Source of the DNA: Streptomyces sp. D2-8
Lineage (GTDB): Bacteria > Actinomycetota > Actinomycetes > Streptomycetales > Streptomycetaceae
DNA: 64,000 bases
Direction: 5' to 3'
NCBI RefSeq assembly: GCF_023184515.1
Contig: NZ_JAAHBP010000008.1
Location: 1-64,000 of the forward strand
Under the pieces are notes generated by a model. That model searched no databases, was not told where the DNA came from, and saw only the letters and a list, made by a program, of their open reading frames with translations. Below are positions 15,919 through 24,475 of this stretch, piece after piece. The position numbers were made by a program, and so were the translations under genes. Within the stretch, counting starts at the first letter, position 1. Every line of letters begins with the position of its first letter.

Positions 15919-16782
15919 ATGGCAGAGCAGCAGGAATCCCACCCCTCACGCCCCACCACCTTCGAAGACCTCCTCGCCGAAGGCGCCTCCGTCCCCACGG
16001 ACGGCTGGGACTTCTCCTGGTTCGAGGGGCGGGCGACGGAAGCACGCCCCTCCTGGGGATACGCCGTGTCGATGGCCGAGCGGTTGAGCCGGGCGAGTGC
16101 CGTGCTCGATGTGCAGACCGGGGGAGGAGAGGTGCTGGACTTCGCCCTCTCCAAGGCCGCAGCCGAAGCCAAATCCCCAGCGAAGACTCCAGCCGAGCCC
16201 ACCACCGACACCGCCGCCCCCAACCCACCCCTCCTCACCATCGCCACCGAAGGCTGGCCGCCCAACGTCGCCAAGGCGACCGCCTTGCTCCGTCCCCGCG
16301 GCGTCGCGGTCGTCGCCGCCGCCGAGGACGACCTCCTGCCCTTCGCCGACGGCGCCTTCGACCTGGTCGTCAGCCGTCATCCCGTCCGCCCGCACTGGGA
16401 TGAGATCGCCCGCGTCCTCCAGCCCGGCGGGACCTACTTCGCCCAGCACGTCGGCCCGGGCAGCGTCTTCGAACTCGTCGAGTACTTCCTCGGGCCGCAG
16501 CCGGACGACGTGCGCAGCGCCCGCCATCCCGACCGTGAGCGTGCCGACGCCGAGGCCGCCGGGCTCGACGTCGTCGGTCTGCGAGCGGAGCGGCTGCGCA
16601 TGGAGTTCCACGACATCGGCGCGGTCGTGCACTTCCTGCGCAAGGTGGTCTGGATGGTCCCCGGCTTCTCCGTCGAGGCGTACGAGCCGCGGCTCCGGGA
16701 GCTGCACGAGCGCATCCAGGCCGAGGGCCCCTTCGTCGCCCACAGCACCCGTCACCTCTTCGACGCACGCAAGCCGGGCTGA
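15919..16782 (+). CDS. Class I SAM-dependent methyltransferase
   Basis: This 287-residue protein starts at ATG 15919. Motif I is degenerate (VLDVQTGGGEVLDF), followed by an unusual Ala/Pro/Thr insert (about 80-105) before LLTIATEGWPPN. AAEDDLLPFADGAFDLVVSR corresponds to motifs II-III and IARVLQPGGTYFAQH to the post-motif helix. The C-terminal half, from RMEFHDIGAVVHFLRKVVWM to HSTRHLFDARKPG, is usual for this Streptomyces subgroup. The likely reaction is methyl transfer from S-adenosylmethionine to an unknown substrate. Confidence 0.85.
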   Translation: MAEQQESHPSRPTTFEDLLAEGASVPTDGWDFSWFEGRATEARPSWGYAVSMAERLSRASAVLDVQTGGGEVLDFALSKAAAEAKSPAKTPAEPTTDTAAPNPPLLTIATEGWPPNVAKATALLRPRGVAVVAAAEDDLLPFADGAFDLVVSRHPVRPHWDEIARVLQPGGTYFAQHVGPGSVFELVEYFLGPQPDDVRSARHPDRERADAEAAGLDVVGLRAERLRMEFHDIGAVVHFLRKVVWMVPGFSVEAYEPRLRELHERIQAEGPFVAHSTRHLFDARKPG

Positions 16783-16784
16783 TG

Positions 16785-16843
16785 CGCACCGTGCGCATGA
16801 TCATGCACCGGCCGGCCTGACGCGCACCAAGCGCATGATCACG
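16785..16843. repeat. Pair of 23-base near-identical repeats between convergent genes
   Basis: GCGCACC..GCGCATGATCA.GC occurs at 16785 and again 36 bases later at 16821. The first copy contains the palindrome TGCGCACCGTGCGCA. The pair fills the short gap between the convergent methyltransferase and winged-helix genes and overlaps the end of the latter. It may act as a weak two-way terminator. Confidence 0.5.
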
Positions 16844-18008
16844 CGTGCGGCCCCACCGTCACCTCTCCCACCACCAGCTCCGGCGTCGCCTCCAGCACCT
16901 CGCCCACCCGCTCGACCTGCTCGCCCAGCTCCCGGTGCTGCCGCGCCGTCAGCCGGACGAGCGGCTCGACCGCGACGGTCGTACGACGGCCCCGGCGCCG
17001 CTGGTGCCACACCCCCGCCACCACACCGTCGACGAGCAGCACCGGGTGGTTGCCCGCCTGGCCGCCCCCGAGGGCGCGCTGGTATGCCTTTCCGGGAAAC
17101 AGCCGATCGCGGGGCTGCCCGGCGACGACGAACGCGTCGAAGTAGGGGAGCAGGCGCACACCCCGGGCCGGGCCGTCCGGGAAAGCGGTGTCGCCCGCCG
17201 CCACCCACGCCGGTGCCCCCTCGAAGCGGACCTCCTCGATACGGCCCGCTGCGGCCAGTTCACCGAACAGGGCCGTGACCCAGCCGGGCGGCGCCGCCAG
17301 CCAGCGCGCGAAGTGCTGCGGTGTCGCCGGGCCGTACGCGTGCAGATAGCGGTCGACGAACGCGGACAGGGCATTCCCCGCATCCGCCCCGCGCTCGCCT
17401 CGCTCCCCCCGTACCGGGCGCGTGTACGTCGCCTTGCGGCCGCGGTTCGGTCCGAAGCACAGCGCGCCCGCCCAGCCGGCCCGGTGCATCACCTGACGCC
17501 AGCGCGGCCACAGGTCCTGGAACGCCGGCATCACGCGGTCACCGGCCCAGGGGCCCGTACGGGCGACGACCTCCTCGGACAGCTCGTCGAGGGTCAGGTA
17601 CCTCCCGTCGAGCGCGTCGCCGATCGCCGTCACGACCTCGTCGGCCTGCTCCTCGGTGAGCCGTACGCCGGGCGGGAAGGGGCTCGGCCCGGTCGGTACC
17701 GCGGTCAGCGCCGCCGAGAAGAGGGGGAGTTCACGGGCCGGGAGGAGATGGACCGTGCCGCGGGGGCCGTACGTCTTCACCAGGGACCGGTCGTCCCAGA
17801 GCGCGGCCCGCACGTCCGCCCGGGTCACCCCGTCCGCCCGTATCCCCACCGACAGCTCCGCCGCGGAGAGCACCTGCGCGTGCGCGCCCAGCATCGCTCC
17901 GACCACCTCGGCCACGGGCGTGCCGGTCCCGGCCGGCCCGGCCAGGAACTGCCGCTCCGCCCGGCGCGCGCTCGCCGCGTCCCACGTGATCTCCACGGTC
18001 GTCGTCAT
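16839..18008 (-). CDS. Winged-helix DNA-binding domain protein (HTH_42 family)
   Basis: This 389-residue protein belongs to the actinobacterial winged-helix group related to YcaQ/AlkX-like proteins (PF06224). Typical pieces are ADVRAALWDDRSLVKTYGPR, then GTVHLLPARELPLFSAAL, GRKATYTRPVRGERG, then ATPQHFARWLA and RLLPYFDAFVVAGQPRDRLF. Relatives act in DNA repair or are uncharacterised; the residues needed for interstrand-crosslink glycosylase action cannot be judged here. It is transcribed alone; start ATG 18008. Confidence 0.85.
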   Translation of the reverse strand: MTTTVEITWDAASARRAERQFLAGPAGTGTPVAEVVGAMLGAHAQVLSAAELSVGIRADGVTRADVRAALWDDRSLVKTYGPRGTVHLLPARELPLFSAALTAVPTGPSPFPPGVRLTEEQADEVVTAIGDALDGRYLTLDELSEEVVARTGPWAGDRVMPAFQDLWPRWRQVMHRAGWAGALCFGPNRGRKATYTRPVRGERGERGADAGNALSAFVDRYLHAYGPATPQHFARWLAAPPGWVTALFGELAAAGRIEEVRFEGAPAWVAAGDTAFPDGPARGVRLLPYFDAFVVAGQPRDRLFPGKAYQRALGGGQAGNHPVLLVDGVVAGVWHQRRRGRRTTVAVEPLVRLTARQHRELGEQVERVGEVLEATPELVVGEVTVGPHA

Positions 18009-18830
18009 GGTGCGACGCTAGACGGGGAAGAGGACAGATCCTGGCCTAAGGACCCTTAAAGCCGGGTCGATCCGCGCCGATCGTCGGGTCACTCCTCTCG
18101 CTCACTGCACTTGCGCATCTTCCGACGAGAGTTTTCACATCGTTATCGCCCGCGGCTCGCCTCCGCGTCGCCGCTCACGTAAATTCGGACGTGGCAATTC
18201 GCGTGAGCAAAGCTGCGCGGGCGGTACCGCGCAGTGGAGGGGGCTGCGCGGTGCCAGGGCCTCCCCCTCGAACCGGCGCGGCGGCGATGTCGAGTCGGCA
18301 AAGCGGTGAATCGCGGACGGCCCAGGAGTCGGCTCCGGGTCAAGCGGATACGCGCGGCCGGGTCACCCGTCGGAGGGAAGCCGGGGCAAGTCACCCGAGC
18401 GGCCCCCAAGATGCGGCAAATCCTCCGGATCCGGCCCCCGGGGCGCCCGATTTCCCAGCGTATGGGCCTTGCTCCGGGCAGAAGCGCGCCCTGAACGAGA
18501 GGTTCCGCGGGCACCGCCGCGTCGCCGGGCGGCTCCGGAGAGTAGTTGTGGCACGCCGATGCACGCAGCATCACTTACGAAGGGTTATGGTGGAAACCCC
18601 CCCTCGGGCCGGTCCGTCTCCCCCCCACGGACCGGCCCGTTTTTCTTGCTCCGCCGGGCGGCTCGAACCCCCGGCCGGAACCGTTCGTTCCGCCCCAATT
18701 GGCGGCCCACGGCCGCAGCGGGGGTAGGCTTCGCCTCCGGGGACTGCCGTACGGGCAGGGACCGCCCGCGGCCACGACCGGGCCGCACGCCGCGGCCTGT
18801 CCGATCCGTACCGGAGGGGCTGACAATCAC
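18009..18830. other. Long intergenic region upstream of uppS
   Basis: These 822 bases hold no convincing protein gene. Visible structure: GCTCACG...CGTGAGC arms at about 18172-18208 flanking two AATT elements, and the C-rich hairpin element at 18540-18650 described separately. The rest is GC-rich without clear signals. The uppS promoter must lie in its right end. Confidence 0.5.
18540..18650 (+). ncRNA. Candidate small RNA with two C7 runs and a strong terminator (6C-like)
   Basis: A conserved-looking stretch (CAGCATCACTTACGAAGGG, then TTATGGTGGAAA) leads into seven C. It is followed by a perfect 13-base stem CGGGCCGGTCCGT / ACGGACCGGCCCG whose loop carries a second run of seven C, and then TTTTTCTT. 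Two C runs of six or more with a final hairpin are the hallmark of the actinobacterial 6C small RNA. The second run is clearly in a loop; I could not fold a clean first hairpin. I recall 6C elsewhere lying near a septum-site/HAD gene pair, which is not the case here, so the identity is tentative; a terminated leader is the alternative. Confidence 0.5.
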
Positions 18831-19604
18831 GTGAACCTGCGCGACAAGCTGCGTGGCCTGCTGGTCAGGCTGTACGCACGCCGGGTGGAAGGTCACCTGG
18901 ACCACGCTCAGGTGCCCAAGCACATCGGCGTCATCATGGACGGCAACCGGCGCTGGGCGAAGGCCGCCGGTTCCAGCACCGTCGACGGTCACCGGGCCGG
19001 TGCCGGAAAGATCGAGGAGTTCCTCGGCTGGTGCTCCGAGACCGATGTCGAGGTCGTCACCCTCTGGCTGCTGTCCACGGACAACTTCGACCGGCCGCAG
19101 GAGGAGCTCGTCCCCCTGCTCGGCATCATCGAGGACGTCGTCCGCACCCTGGCCGCCGACGGCCGCTGGCGCGTGCACCACGTCGGCACGCCGGACCTGC
19201 TGCCCTCCGGGATGCAGACGGTCCTCAAGGAGGCCGAGGAGACCACCGCGCACGTCGACGGGATAGTGGTCAACGTCGCCATCGGCTACGGCGGCCGCCA
19301 GGAGATCGCCGACGCCGTGCGGTCGATGCTGCTCGACGCCCAGGACAAGGGCACCTCGATGGAGGCGCTCGCCGAGGCCGTCGACATCGACATGATCGGG
19401 CGTCACCTCTACACGAGCGACCAGCCCGACCCCGACCTGGTGATCCGCACCAGCGGCGAGCAGCGGCTGTCCGGATTCATGCTCTGGCAGACCGCGCACT
19501 CCGAGTACTACTTCTGCGACGTGTTCTGGCCGGCGTTCCGCAAGGTCGACTTCCTGCGCGCCATGCGCGACTACGCGGCCCGCCACCGGCGCTTCGGCGG
19601 CTGA
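18831..19604 (+). CDS. uppS: Isoprenyl transferase (undecaprenyl-diphosphate-synthase family)
   Basis: This 257-residue cis-prenyltransferase starts at GTG 18831 behind GGAGGGG. Motifs in order: HIGVIMDGNRRWAKAAG (catalytic Asp, Asn, Arg), GHRAGAGKIEEF, LWLLSTDNFDRPQEEL, VNVAIGYGGRQEI and the substrate-binding end DLVIRTSGEQRLSGFMLWQ followed by SEYYFCDVFWPAF. It makes a Z-polyprenyl diphosphate from isopentenyl units for cell-wall lipid carrier. Streptomyces carry more than one homologue, and chain length cannot be read from sequence alone. The neighbour downstream is the PIN-PhoH gene. Confidence 0.93.
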   Translation: MNLRDKLRGLLVRLYARRVEGHLDHAQVPKHIGVIMDGNRRWAKAAGSSTVDGHRAGAGKIEEFLGWCSETDVEVVTLWLLSTDNFDRPQEELVPLLGIIEDVVRTLAADGRWRVHHVGTPDLLPSGMQTVLKEAEETTAHVDGIVVNVAIGYGGRQEIADAVRSMLLDAQDKGTSMEALAEAVDIDMIGRHLYTSDQPDPDLVIRTSGEQRLSGFMLWQTAHSEYYFCDVFWPAFRKVDFLRAMRDYAARHRRFGG

Positions 19605-19960
19605 AACACCCCGTCACCGGACACCGCGGACGCGGGACGTCCCACGTCGCAACACCTCCCGGTACCCCGCTGAAGACGCACGTAACACGGAGTTCACCGG
19701 CTCGCCGTCATATGCCGTGGCATGGCGACGCTCGTTCGAGGGCATAACCCAGTCAGGTCGACGCCCGAACCACGGGTGTCGGATCTCAGCGGACGGCACG
19801 GGGCCGTCCGCCCGGGAGGCCCTTTGCACCAGCCCGATCGTGCGGTCACAGCACGGACGAAGAGGCGGAGGGCCGGTTTTCGGCCCGCGCAGGGCGGCCG
19901 ACGACCGGTCCAGCTCCACTCCGTCGCTCCCCGACCTCATCCGAGGGGGTACGTCCTTCC
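19605..19960. other. Intergenic region upstream of phoH
   Basis: These 356 bases contain no convincing gene, hairpin with T run, or clear promoter hexamers. Nothing further is seen apart from the GAGGGGG binding site at 19943-19949 serving the next gene. Confidence 0.5.
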
Positions 19961-21286
19961 GTGGTGACCAGCACAAAGCGCCACAAGCCCGACCGGCGCA
20001 CCTATGTTCTCGACACCAGCGTCCTGCTGGCCGATCCGAACGCCCTGAACCGCTTCGACGAGCACGAGGTCGTGCTCCCCATCGTCGTGGTGACGGAACT
20101 GGAGGCCAAGCGGCACCATCCCGAACTCGGCTACTTCGCCCGGCAGGCCCTGCGTCTGCTCGACGAGTTCCGGGTCCGGCACGGTCGCCTCGACGCCCCC
20201 ATCCCGATCGGGGACCTCGGCGGGACCGTCCGTGTCGAGCTCAACCACTCGGACCCCAGCGTGCTGCCCAGCGGCTACCGCCTGGGGGACAACGACTCCC
20301 GCATCCTCGCGGTCGCCCGCAATCTGCAGGCCGAGGGGTTCGACGTCACCGTCGTGTCGAAGGACCTCCCGCTCAGGATCAAGGCGTCCTCCGTCGGACT
20401 CCTCGCCGAGGAGTACCGTGCGGAGCTCGCCATCACGGACTCCTCCGGCTGGACCGGAATGTCCGAACTGACCCTGCCCGGTGAGCAGGTGGACATCCTC
20501 TTCGAGGAGGGGCACGTCCACGTCCCCGAAGCCGCCGACCTGCCGGTGCACACGGGCCTGATGATCCAGTCGGAGCGCGGCAAGGCACTCGGGCGGGTCA
20601 CGCCCGAGGGCAACATCCGTGTCGTACGCGGGGATCGTGAGGCGTTCGGCATCAAGGGCCGCAGTGCGGAGCAGCGGATCGCGCTCGATCTGCTGCTCGA
20701 CCCGGACGTCGGGATCGTGTCGATGGGCGGCCGGGCCGGCACCGGCAAGTCGGCGCTGGCGCTGTGCGCGGGCCTGGAGGCGGTGCTGGAGCGCCGTCAG
20801 CACCAGAAGGTGATGGTCTTCCGTCCGCTGTACGCGGTGGGCGGGCAGGAGCTCGGCTATCTGCCGGGGTCCGAGGCCGAGAAGATGAGCCCCTGGGCGC
20901 AGGCGGTCTTCGACACCCTCTCCGCGGTCACGTCCCGTGAGGTCATCGAGGAGGTCACCGCGCGCGGGATGCTGGAGGTCCTGCCGCTCACCCACATCCG
21001 CGGACGCTCGCTGCACGACGCGTTCGTGATCGTGGACGAGGCCCAGTCGCTGGAAAGGAACGTACTTCTTACCGTTCTGTCCCGGATCGGGGCCAATTCA
21101 CGGGTGATCCTCACCCATGACGTGGCCCAGCGGGACAACCTCAGGGTCGGCCGGTACGACGGTGTCGTCGCCGTCGTCGAGAAGCTGAAGGGTCATCCGC
21201 TCTTCGCGCACGTGACCCTGACGCGGTCCGAGAGGTCCCAGATCGCCGCCCTTGTGACCGAAATGCTCGAAGACGGGCAGATCTGA
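19961..21286 (+). CDS. PIN-PhoH fusion ATPase (PhoH2 type)
   Basis: This 441-residue protein starts at the first of two adjacent GTG codons. Residues 15-150 form a PIN nuclease domain: TYVLDTSVLLADPNAL, VVVTELEAKRHHPELG, and LGDNDSRILAVARNL supply its acidic residues. Residues 225-441 are the PhoH ATPase with Walker A GRAGTGKSALAL, QELGYLPGSEAEKMSPW and Walker B HDAFVIVDEAQSLE, then TLTRSERSQIAAL near the end. PhoH2 proteins are RNA helicase/nucleases in actinobacteria. It stands alone behind uppS and ends before a hairpin. Confidence 0.93.
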   Translation: MVTSTKRHKPDRRTYVLDTSVLLADPNALNRFDEHEVVLPIVVVTELEAKRHHPELGYFARQALRLLDEFRVRHGRLDAPIPIGDLGGTVRVELNHSDPSVLPSGYRLGDNDSRILAVARNLQAEGFDVTVVSKDLPLRIKASSVGLLAEEYRAELAITDSSGWTGMSELTLPGEQVDILFEEGHVHVPEAADLPVHTGLMIQSERGKALGRVTPEGNIRVVRGDREAFGIKGRSAEQRIALDLLLDPDVGIVSMGGRAGTGKSALALCAGLEAVLERRQHQKVMVFRPLYAVGGQELGYLPGSEAEKMSPWAQAVFDTLSAVTSREVIEEVTARGMLEVLPLTHIRGRSLHDAFVIVDEAQSLERNVLLTVLSRIGANSRVILTHDVAQRDNLRVGRYDGVVAVVEKLKGHPLFAHVTLTRSERSQIAALVTEMLEDGQI

Positions 21287-21312
21287 CCGTCCTGTAGCAA
21301 GGAGTGGCGGTT

Positions 21313-21372
21313 ACGCGATAGTTGGCGCCGTCCGGAAAAGGCCAAGAGCCTAGCCGGGCGGCGCCTTCGCGT
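21313..21372 (+). terminator. Hairpin after phoH
   Basis: GGCGCCGTCCGG (21324-21335) pairs with CCGGGCGGCGCC (21354-21365) with one wobble, and outer ACGCGA/TCGCGT extends the stem. There is no T run, as is common in Streptomyces terminators. Confidence 0.65.
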
Positions 21373-21483
21373 GTGGCCGTTCCGTGGAATTTCCTACGTC
21401 AAACGGGATGTGAGCTTTCACACGCAACGCGGAATTGCCTTGCCCCGTCGTGGTACGGCAGAGTCTCACTCCTGTCAGGCCCC

Positions 21484-21700
21484 GCATACGACACACCTGT
21501 ACCCCCAGCGGTACGGCACCACAAAAGCAACAGCATCAACTGCATAGCGATGTCGTATGCCGCCCGCGCAACACGCGGCGCTCCCCTCGGGGGAGTTGCC
21601 CACCGGGCCCGCGCCTCCCGTGACCCCGCAGTTGGGGAGGCCAGTGCCAGGGGCACGATTGCGTCCGCGAGGGTCACCGAAGCGGGCGATGCTGGAAGGA
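21484..21700 (+). promoter_or_regulatory. Structured leader upstream of the lytic transglycosylase gene
   Basis: The 335 bases between the phoH hairpin and the transglycosylase start show layered base pairing: GCATACGACA (21484-21493) pairs perfectly with TGTCGTATGC (21551-21560), enclosing GTACC/GGTAC. Further C-rich and G-rich arms follow up to the start codon. In actinobacteria, genes for resuscitation-promoting factors and other wall lytic enzymes often carry a ydaO-type cyclic-di-AMP riboswitch. The position fits, but I could not match the consensus with confidence. Confidence 0.35.
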
Positions 21701-21707
21701 AAACCGT

Positions 21708-22409
21708 GTGAGCCGGATCTCGGTCCGGGGATTCGCAGTGGCTTCGGCCACGGCGGTCACCGCTGTCGGAAGCGTCGTCGGCGTTGCCTCGGGCAGCACC
21801 GCGCAGAACAACGACGCCGAAGCGACGGCAAGCGGCGCGACCTTGCTCGCGGACATCCCCGCGGGCCAGCAGGCCCAGGTGCAGACCGCGTCCCTGACGC
21901 AGCAGGCCGACGCGCAGGCCATCCAGGCGGACGTGAGCGCGAAGAAGGACGCCGAGGAGGCCGCCCGCAAGGCCGCCGCCGAGACGGCCATCGCCAAGAA
22001 GGAGGCCGCCAAGGAGGCGGCCGAGAAGGCGGCAAAGGAAGCCAAGGAGCGCGCGGAGGCCAAGGCAGCCGCCAGCCGCTCCAAGGACGTCTCCGACTTC
22101 CCCGTCGCGACCTCCTACAGCATCGCCCAGCTCCAGGCCATGGCACGGCAGATGGTGCCGTCGGGTCAGTTCCAGTGCTTCAGCAACATCGTGGACCACG
22201 AGTCCGACTGGAACTACAAGGCGGTCAACCCCTCCTCCGGGGCCTACGGCATGTTCCAGGCGCTGCCCGGTTCCAAGATGTCGTCCGCCGGCGCCGACTG
22301 GCAGACCAACCCGGCCACCCAGATCAAGTGGGGCCTGAACTACATGAACGACCGCTACGGCAGCCCCTGTGAGGCCTGGTCGTTCTGGCAGGCCAACAAC
22401 TGGTACTGA
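21708..22409 (+). CDS. Secreted lytic transglycosylase (SLT domain)
   Basis: This 233-residue exported protein starts at GTG 21708 with GGAAGGA upstream. Residues 1-32 are a signal segment (VASATAVTAVGSVVGVASG). Residues about 75-125 are an Ala/Lys/Glu coiled coil. The C-terminal 100 residues are an SLT fold: FSNIVDHESDWNYKAVNPSS with the catalytic Glu, then GAYGMFQALPGSKM and IKWGLNYMNDRYGSPCEAW. It should cleave peptidoglycan glycan strands outside the cell. The long structured leader suggests control after transcription starts. Confidence 0.92.
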   Translation: MSRISVRGFAVASATAVTAVGSVVGVASGSTAQNNDAEATASGATLLADIPAGQQAQVQTASLTQQADAQAIQADVSAKKDAEEAARKAAAETAIAKKEAAKEAAEKAAKEAKERAEAKAAASRSKDVSDFPVATSYSIAQLQAMARQMVPSGQFQCFSNIVDHESDWNYKAVNPSSGAYGMFQALPGSKMSSAGADWQTNPATQIKWGLNYMNDRYGSPCEAWSFWQANNWY

Positions 22410-22441
22410 GCCGACCGGCCCACGGCCGAACCCGTCGTATC

Positions 22442-22478
22442 CGCGAGCCCCGCACCGTCGTCCGGTGCGGGGCTCGCG
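22442..22478 (+). terminator. Terminator of the transglycosylase gene
   Basis: CGCGAGCCCCGCACC and GGTGCGGGGCTCGCG form a perfect 15-base stem with a 7-base loop, 33 bases after the stop. Confidence 0.85.
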
Positions 22479-22545
22479 CCATGTACGGTCGGACGGACGG
22501 CTCCCCGGGGGAGTGGTGCGCCAAGACGGGGGAAAAGGACGGATC

Positions 22546-23853
22546 ATGTCGCGAGTGCCAGGGTGGCTCGGCCGGCTCGGAGCCGGCCTGACCGAGATGA
22601 GCGAGCGGTACAACGAACGCCGCGCCGAGGCCGAACGGGAGCAGGACGACCCCGAGTCCCGGACGCTCGCCGACGAACACGTGCCGCCGCCCCCGGACTA
22701 CGCGCCCGACATCGCCGCCCGCCCCGATCCCGCGCTGGCCGTGCCGTGGGGGGTACGGGTCGCCGCCGAGGCCGGCTGGCGGCTCCTCGTCCTCGCGGGC
22801 ACCGTGTGGGTGCTGATGCGGGTCATCAGCGCCGTCCAGCTCGTGGTGCTCTCGTTCGTCATCGCGCTGCTCATCACGGCGATTCTGCAGCCGACGGTGG
22901 CGCGGCTGCGGCGCCACGGTGTGCCGCGCGGGCCGGCGACCGCGCTGACGGCCATCCTCGGCTTCGTCATCATCGGCCTCATCGGCTGGTTCGTGACCTG
23001 GCAGGTCATGGAGAACATCGACGACCTCTCGGGCCAGATCCAGGACGGCATCGACGAGTTGCGGAACTGGCTGCTGAACAGCCCCTTCCACGTCACGGAC
23101 AAGCAGATCAACGAGATCGCCACGAATCTGCGTGAGGCGGTCGGTGCGAACACCGACCAGATCACCTCGGCGGGTCTGGAGGGCGTGACGGTGGTCGTCG
23201 AGGCGCTCACCGGGATCCTGCTGGCGGTCTTCGCGACGCTGTTCCTGCTCTACGACGGCAAGCGGATCTGGGAGTGGACGCTGAAGCTGGTGCCGGCGGC
23301 GGCGCGGCCGGGAGTGGCCGGAGCCGGTCCGGCGGCGTGGCGGACGCTGACGGCGTATGTGCGGGGCACGGTGATCGTCGCGCTGATCGACGCGATCTTC
23401 ATCGGGCTGGGGATCTACTTCCTCGATGTGCCGATGGCCGTGCCGCTGGCGGTGTTCATCTTCCTGTTCGCGTTCATCCCGCTGGTGGGTGCGGTGGTGT
23501 CCGGGGCGCTGGCGGTGGTCGTCGCGCTGGTCACCCAGGGGGTGTTCACGGCCGTCATGACCCTGGCGGTGGTGCTCGCGGTGCAGCAGATCGAGGGGCA
23601 CATCCTGCAGCCGTTCATCCTGGGGCGGGCCGTGCGGGTGCATCCGCTGGCGGTGGTGCTGGCGGTGGCCTGTGGGGGAGTGGTGGCCGGGATCGGCGGT
23701 GCGGTGGTGGCCGTGCCGCTGGTGGCGGTGACGAACACGGTCGCCGGGTATCTGCGGGCGTACTCGCAGAGGACCGCGCTACGGCATGCGGTGCGGCCGC
23801 GCGGGGCCACGGCGGTGAGCGCGGAGCCGACCCCGCAGACGCCCTCGGAGTAG
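22546..23853 (+). CDS. AI-2E family transporter (YdiK/TqsA type)
   Basis: This 435-residue membrane protein starts at ATG 22546. An acidic, Pro-containing cytoplasmic tail (1-75) precedes about eight membrane helices. Typical pieces are LIGWFVTWQVMENIDDLSGQ, FATLFLLYDGKRIWEW, VPMAVPLAVFIFLFAFIPLV and the conserved VQQIEGHILQPFILGRAV with VHPLAVVLAVACGG. Relatives export autoinducer-2 or act as ion exchangers; the substrate is not predictable. It is flanked by two strong terminators and is therefore transcribed alone. Confidence 0.9.
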   Translation: MSRVPGWLGRLGAGLTEMSERYNERRAEAEREQDDPESRTLADEHVPPPPDYAPDIAARPDPALAVPWGVRVAAEAGWRLLVLAGTVWVLMRVISAVQLVVLSFVIALLITAILQPTVARLRRHGVPRGPATALTAILGFVIIGLIGWFVTWQVMENIDDLSGQIQDGIDELRNWLLNSPFHVTDKQINEIATNLREAVGANTDQITSAGLEGVTVVVEALTGILLAVFATLFLLYDGKRIWEWTLKLVPAAARPGVAGAGPAAWRTLTAYVRGTVIVALIDAIFIGLGIYFLDVPMAVPLAVFIFLFAFIPLVGAVVSGALAVVVALVTQGVFTAVMTLAVVLAVQQIEGHILQPFILGRAVRVHPLAVVLAVACGGVVAGIGGAVVAVPLVAVTNTVAGYLRAYSQRTALRHAVRPRGATAVSAEPTPQTPSE

Positions 23854-23873
23854 TCCCGGAGCTCGGAACACCA

Positions 23874-23912
23874 GCAGGGCCCCGTCCACCGGTCAGGTGG
23901 ACGGGGCCCTGC
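23874..23912. terminator. Two-way terminator between the AI-2E gene and ahpD
   Basis: GCAGGGCCCCGTCCACC and GGTGGACGGGGCCCTGC form a perfect 17-base stem with a GGTCA loop between two convergent genes. Confidence 0.9.
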
Positions 23913-23935
23913 CATGCGAGGCGTGCGGCCGGGGG

Positions 23936-24469
23936 TTACTCGGCCAGAACCGCCTCGGCGTCCAGCGTGACGCCGACCGCCTGGATCACGGAGGCGATCT
24001 TGAACGCCTCCTGGACGACCTCGCGGTCGAGGCCGGCCTTGCGGAGGACCTGCTCGTGGGAGTCCAGGCACATGCCGCAGCCGTTGATGGCGGAGACCGC
24101 GAAGGACCACAGCTCGAAGTCGACCTTGTCGACGCCCGGGTTGCCGATGACGTTCATCCGCAGGCCCGCGCGCAGGTTGCCGTACTCGTGGTCCGACAGC
24201 AGGTGCCGCGTGCGGTAGAAGACGTTGTTCATCGCCATCACCGCGGCGGCGGCCTTGGCCGCCGTGTACGCCTCCGGAGACAGGTTGGCCTTCGCCTCCG
24301 GCTCCAGCTCGCGCAGCACGATCGGGGAGCGCGAGGCGATCGCCGTCGACAGCACCGTGCCCCACAGCTGCTGGGCCGGCAGGTCGGAGTTGCCGATGAC
24401 CGAGCCCAGGTTGAGCTTCAGGTCCTTGGCGTAGTCCGGTATCGCGGACTTCAGGGCATCCAGCGACAT
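23936..24469 (-). CDS. ahpD: Alkyl hydroperoxide reductase AhpD
   Basis: This 177-residue AhpD starts MSLDALKSAIPDYAKDLKLN. The redox centre is AINGCGMCLDSHEQVLRKAG, with the CxxC pair and the His of the proton relay; FYRTRHLLSDHEYGNLRAGL lies upstream. AhpD reduces AhpC after peroxide turnover, using lipoamide-linked electrons in mycobacteria. It lies 6 bases behind ahpC in the same transcript and is probably under OxyR control. Confidence 0.97.
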   Translation of the reverse strand: MSLDALKSAIPDYAKDLKLNLGSVIGNSDLPAQQLWGTVLSTAIASRSPIVLRELEPEAKANLSPEAYTAAKAAAAVMAMNNVFYRTRHLLSDHEYGNLRAGLRMNVIGNPGVDKVDFELWSFAVSAINGCGMCLDSHEQVLRKAGLDREVVQEAFKIASVIQAVGVTLDAEAVLAE

Positions 24470-24475
24470 GTCAGA

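Noticed and set aside
18191..18727. 178-codon plus-strand frame upstream of uppS
   Set aside because: It runs through the strong terminator hairpin and is Pro/Arg/Gly-rich without domain likeness; its start lacks a binding site.
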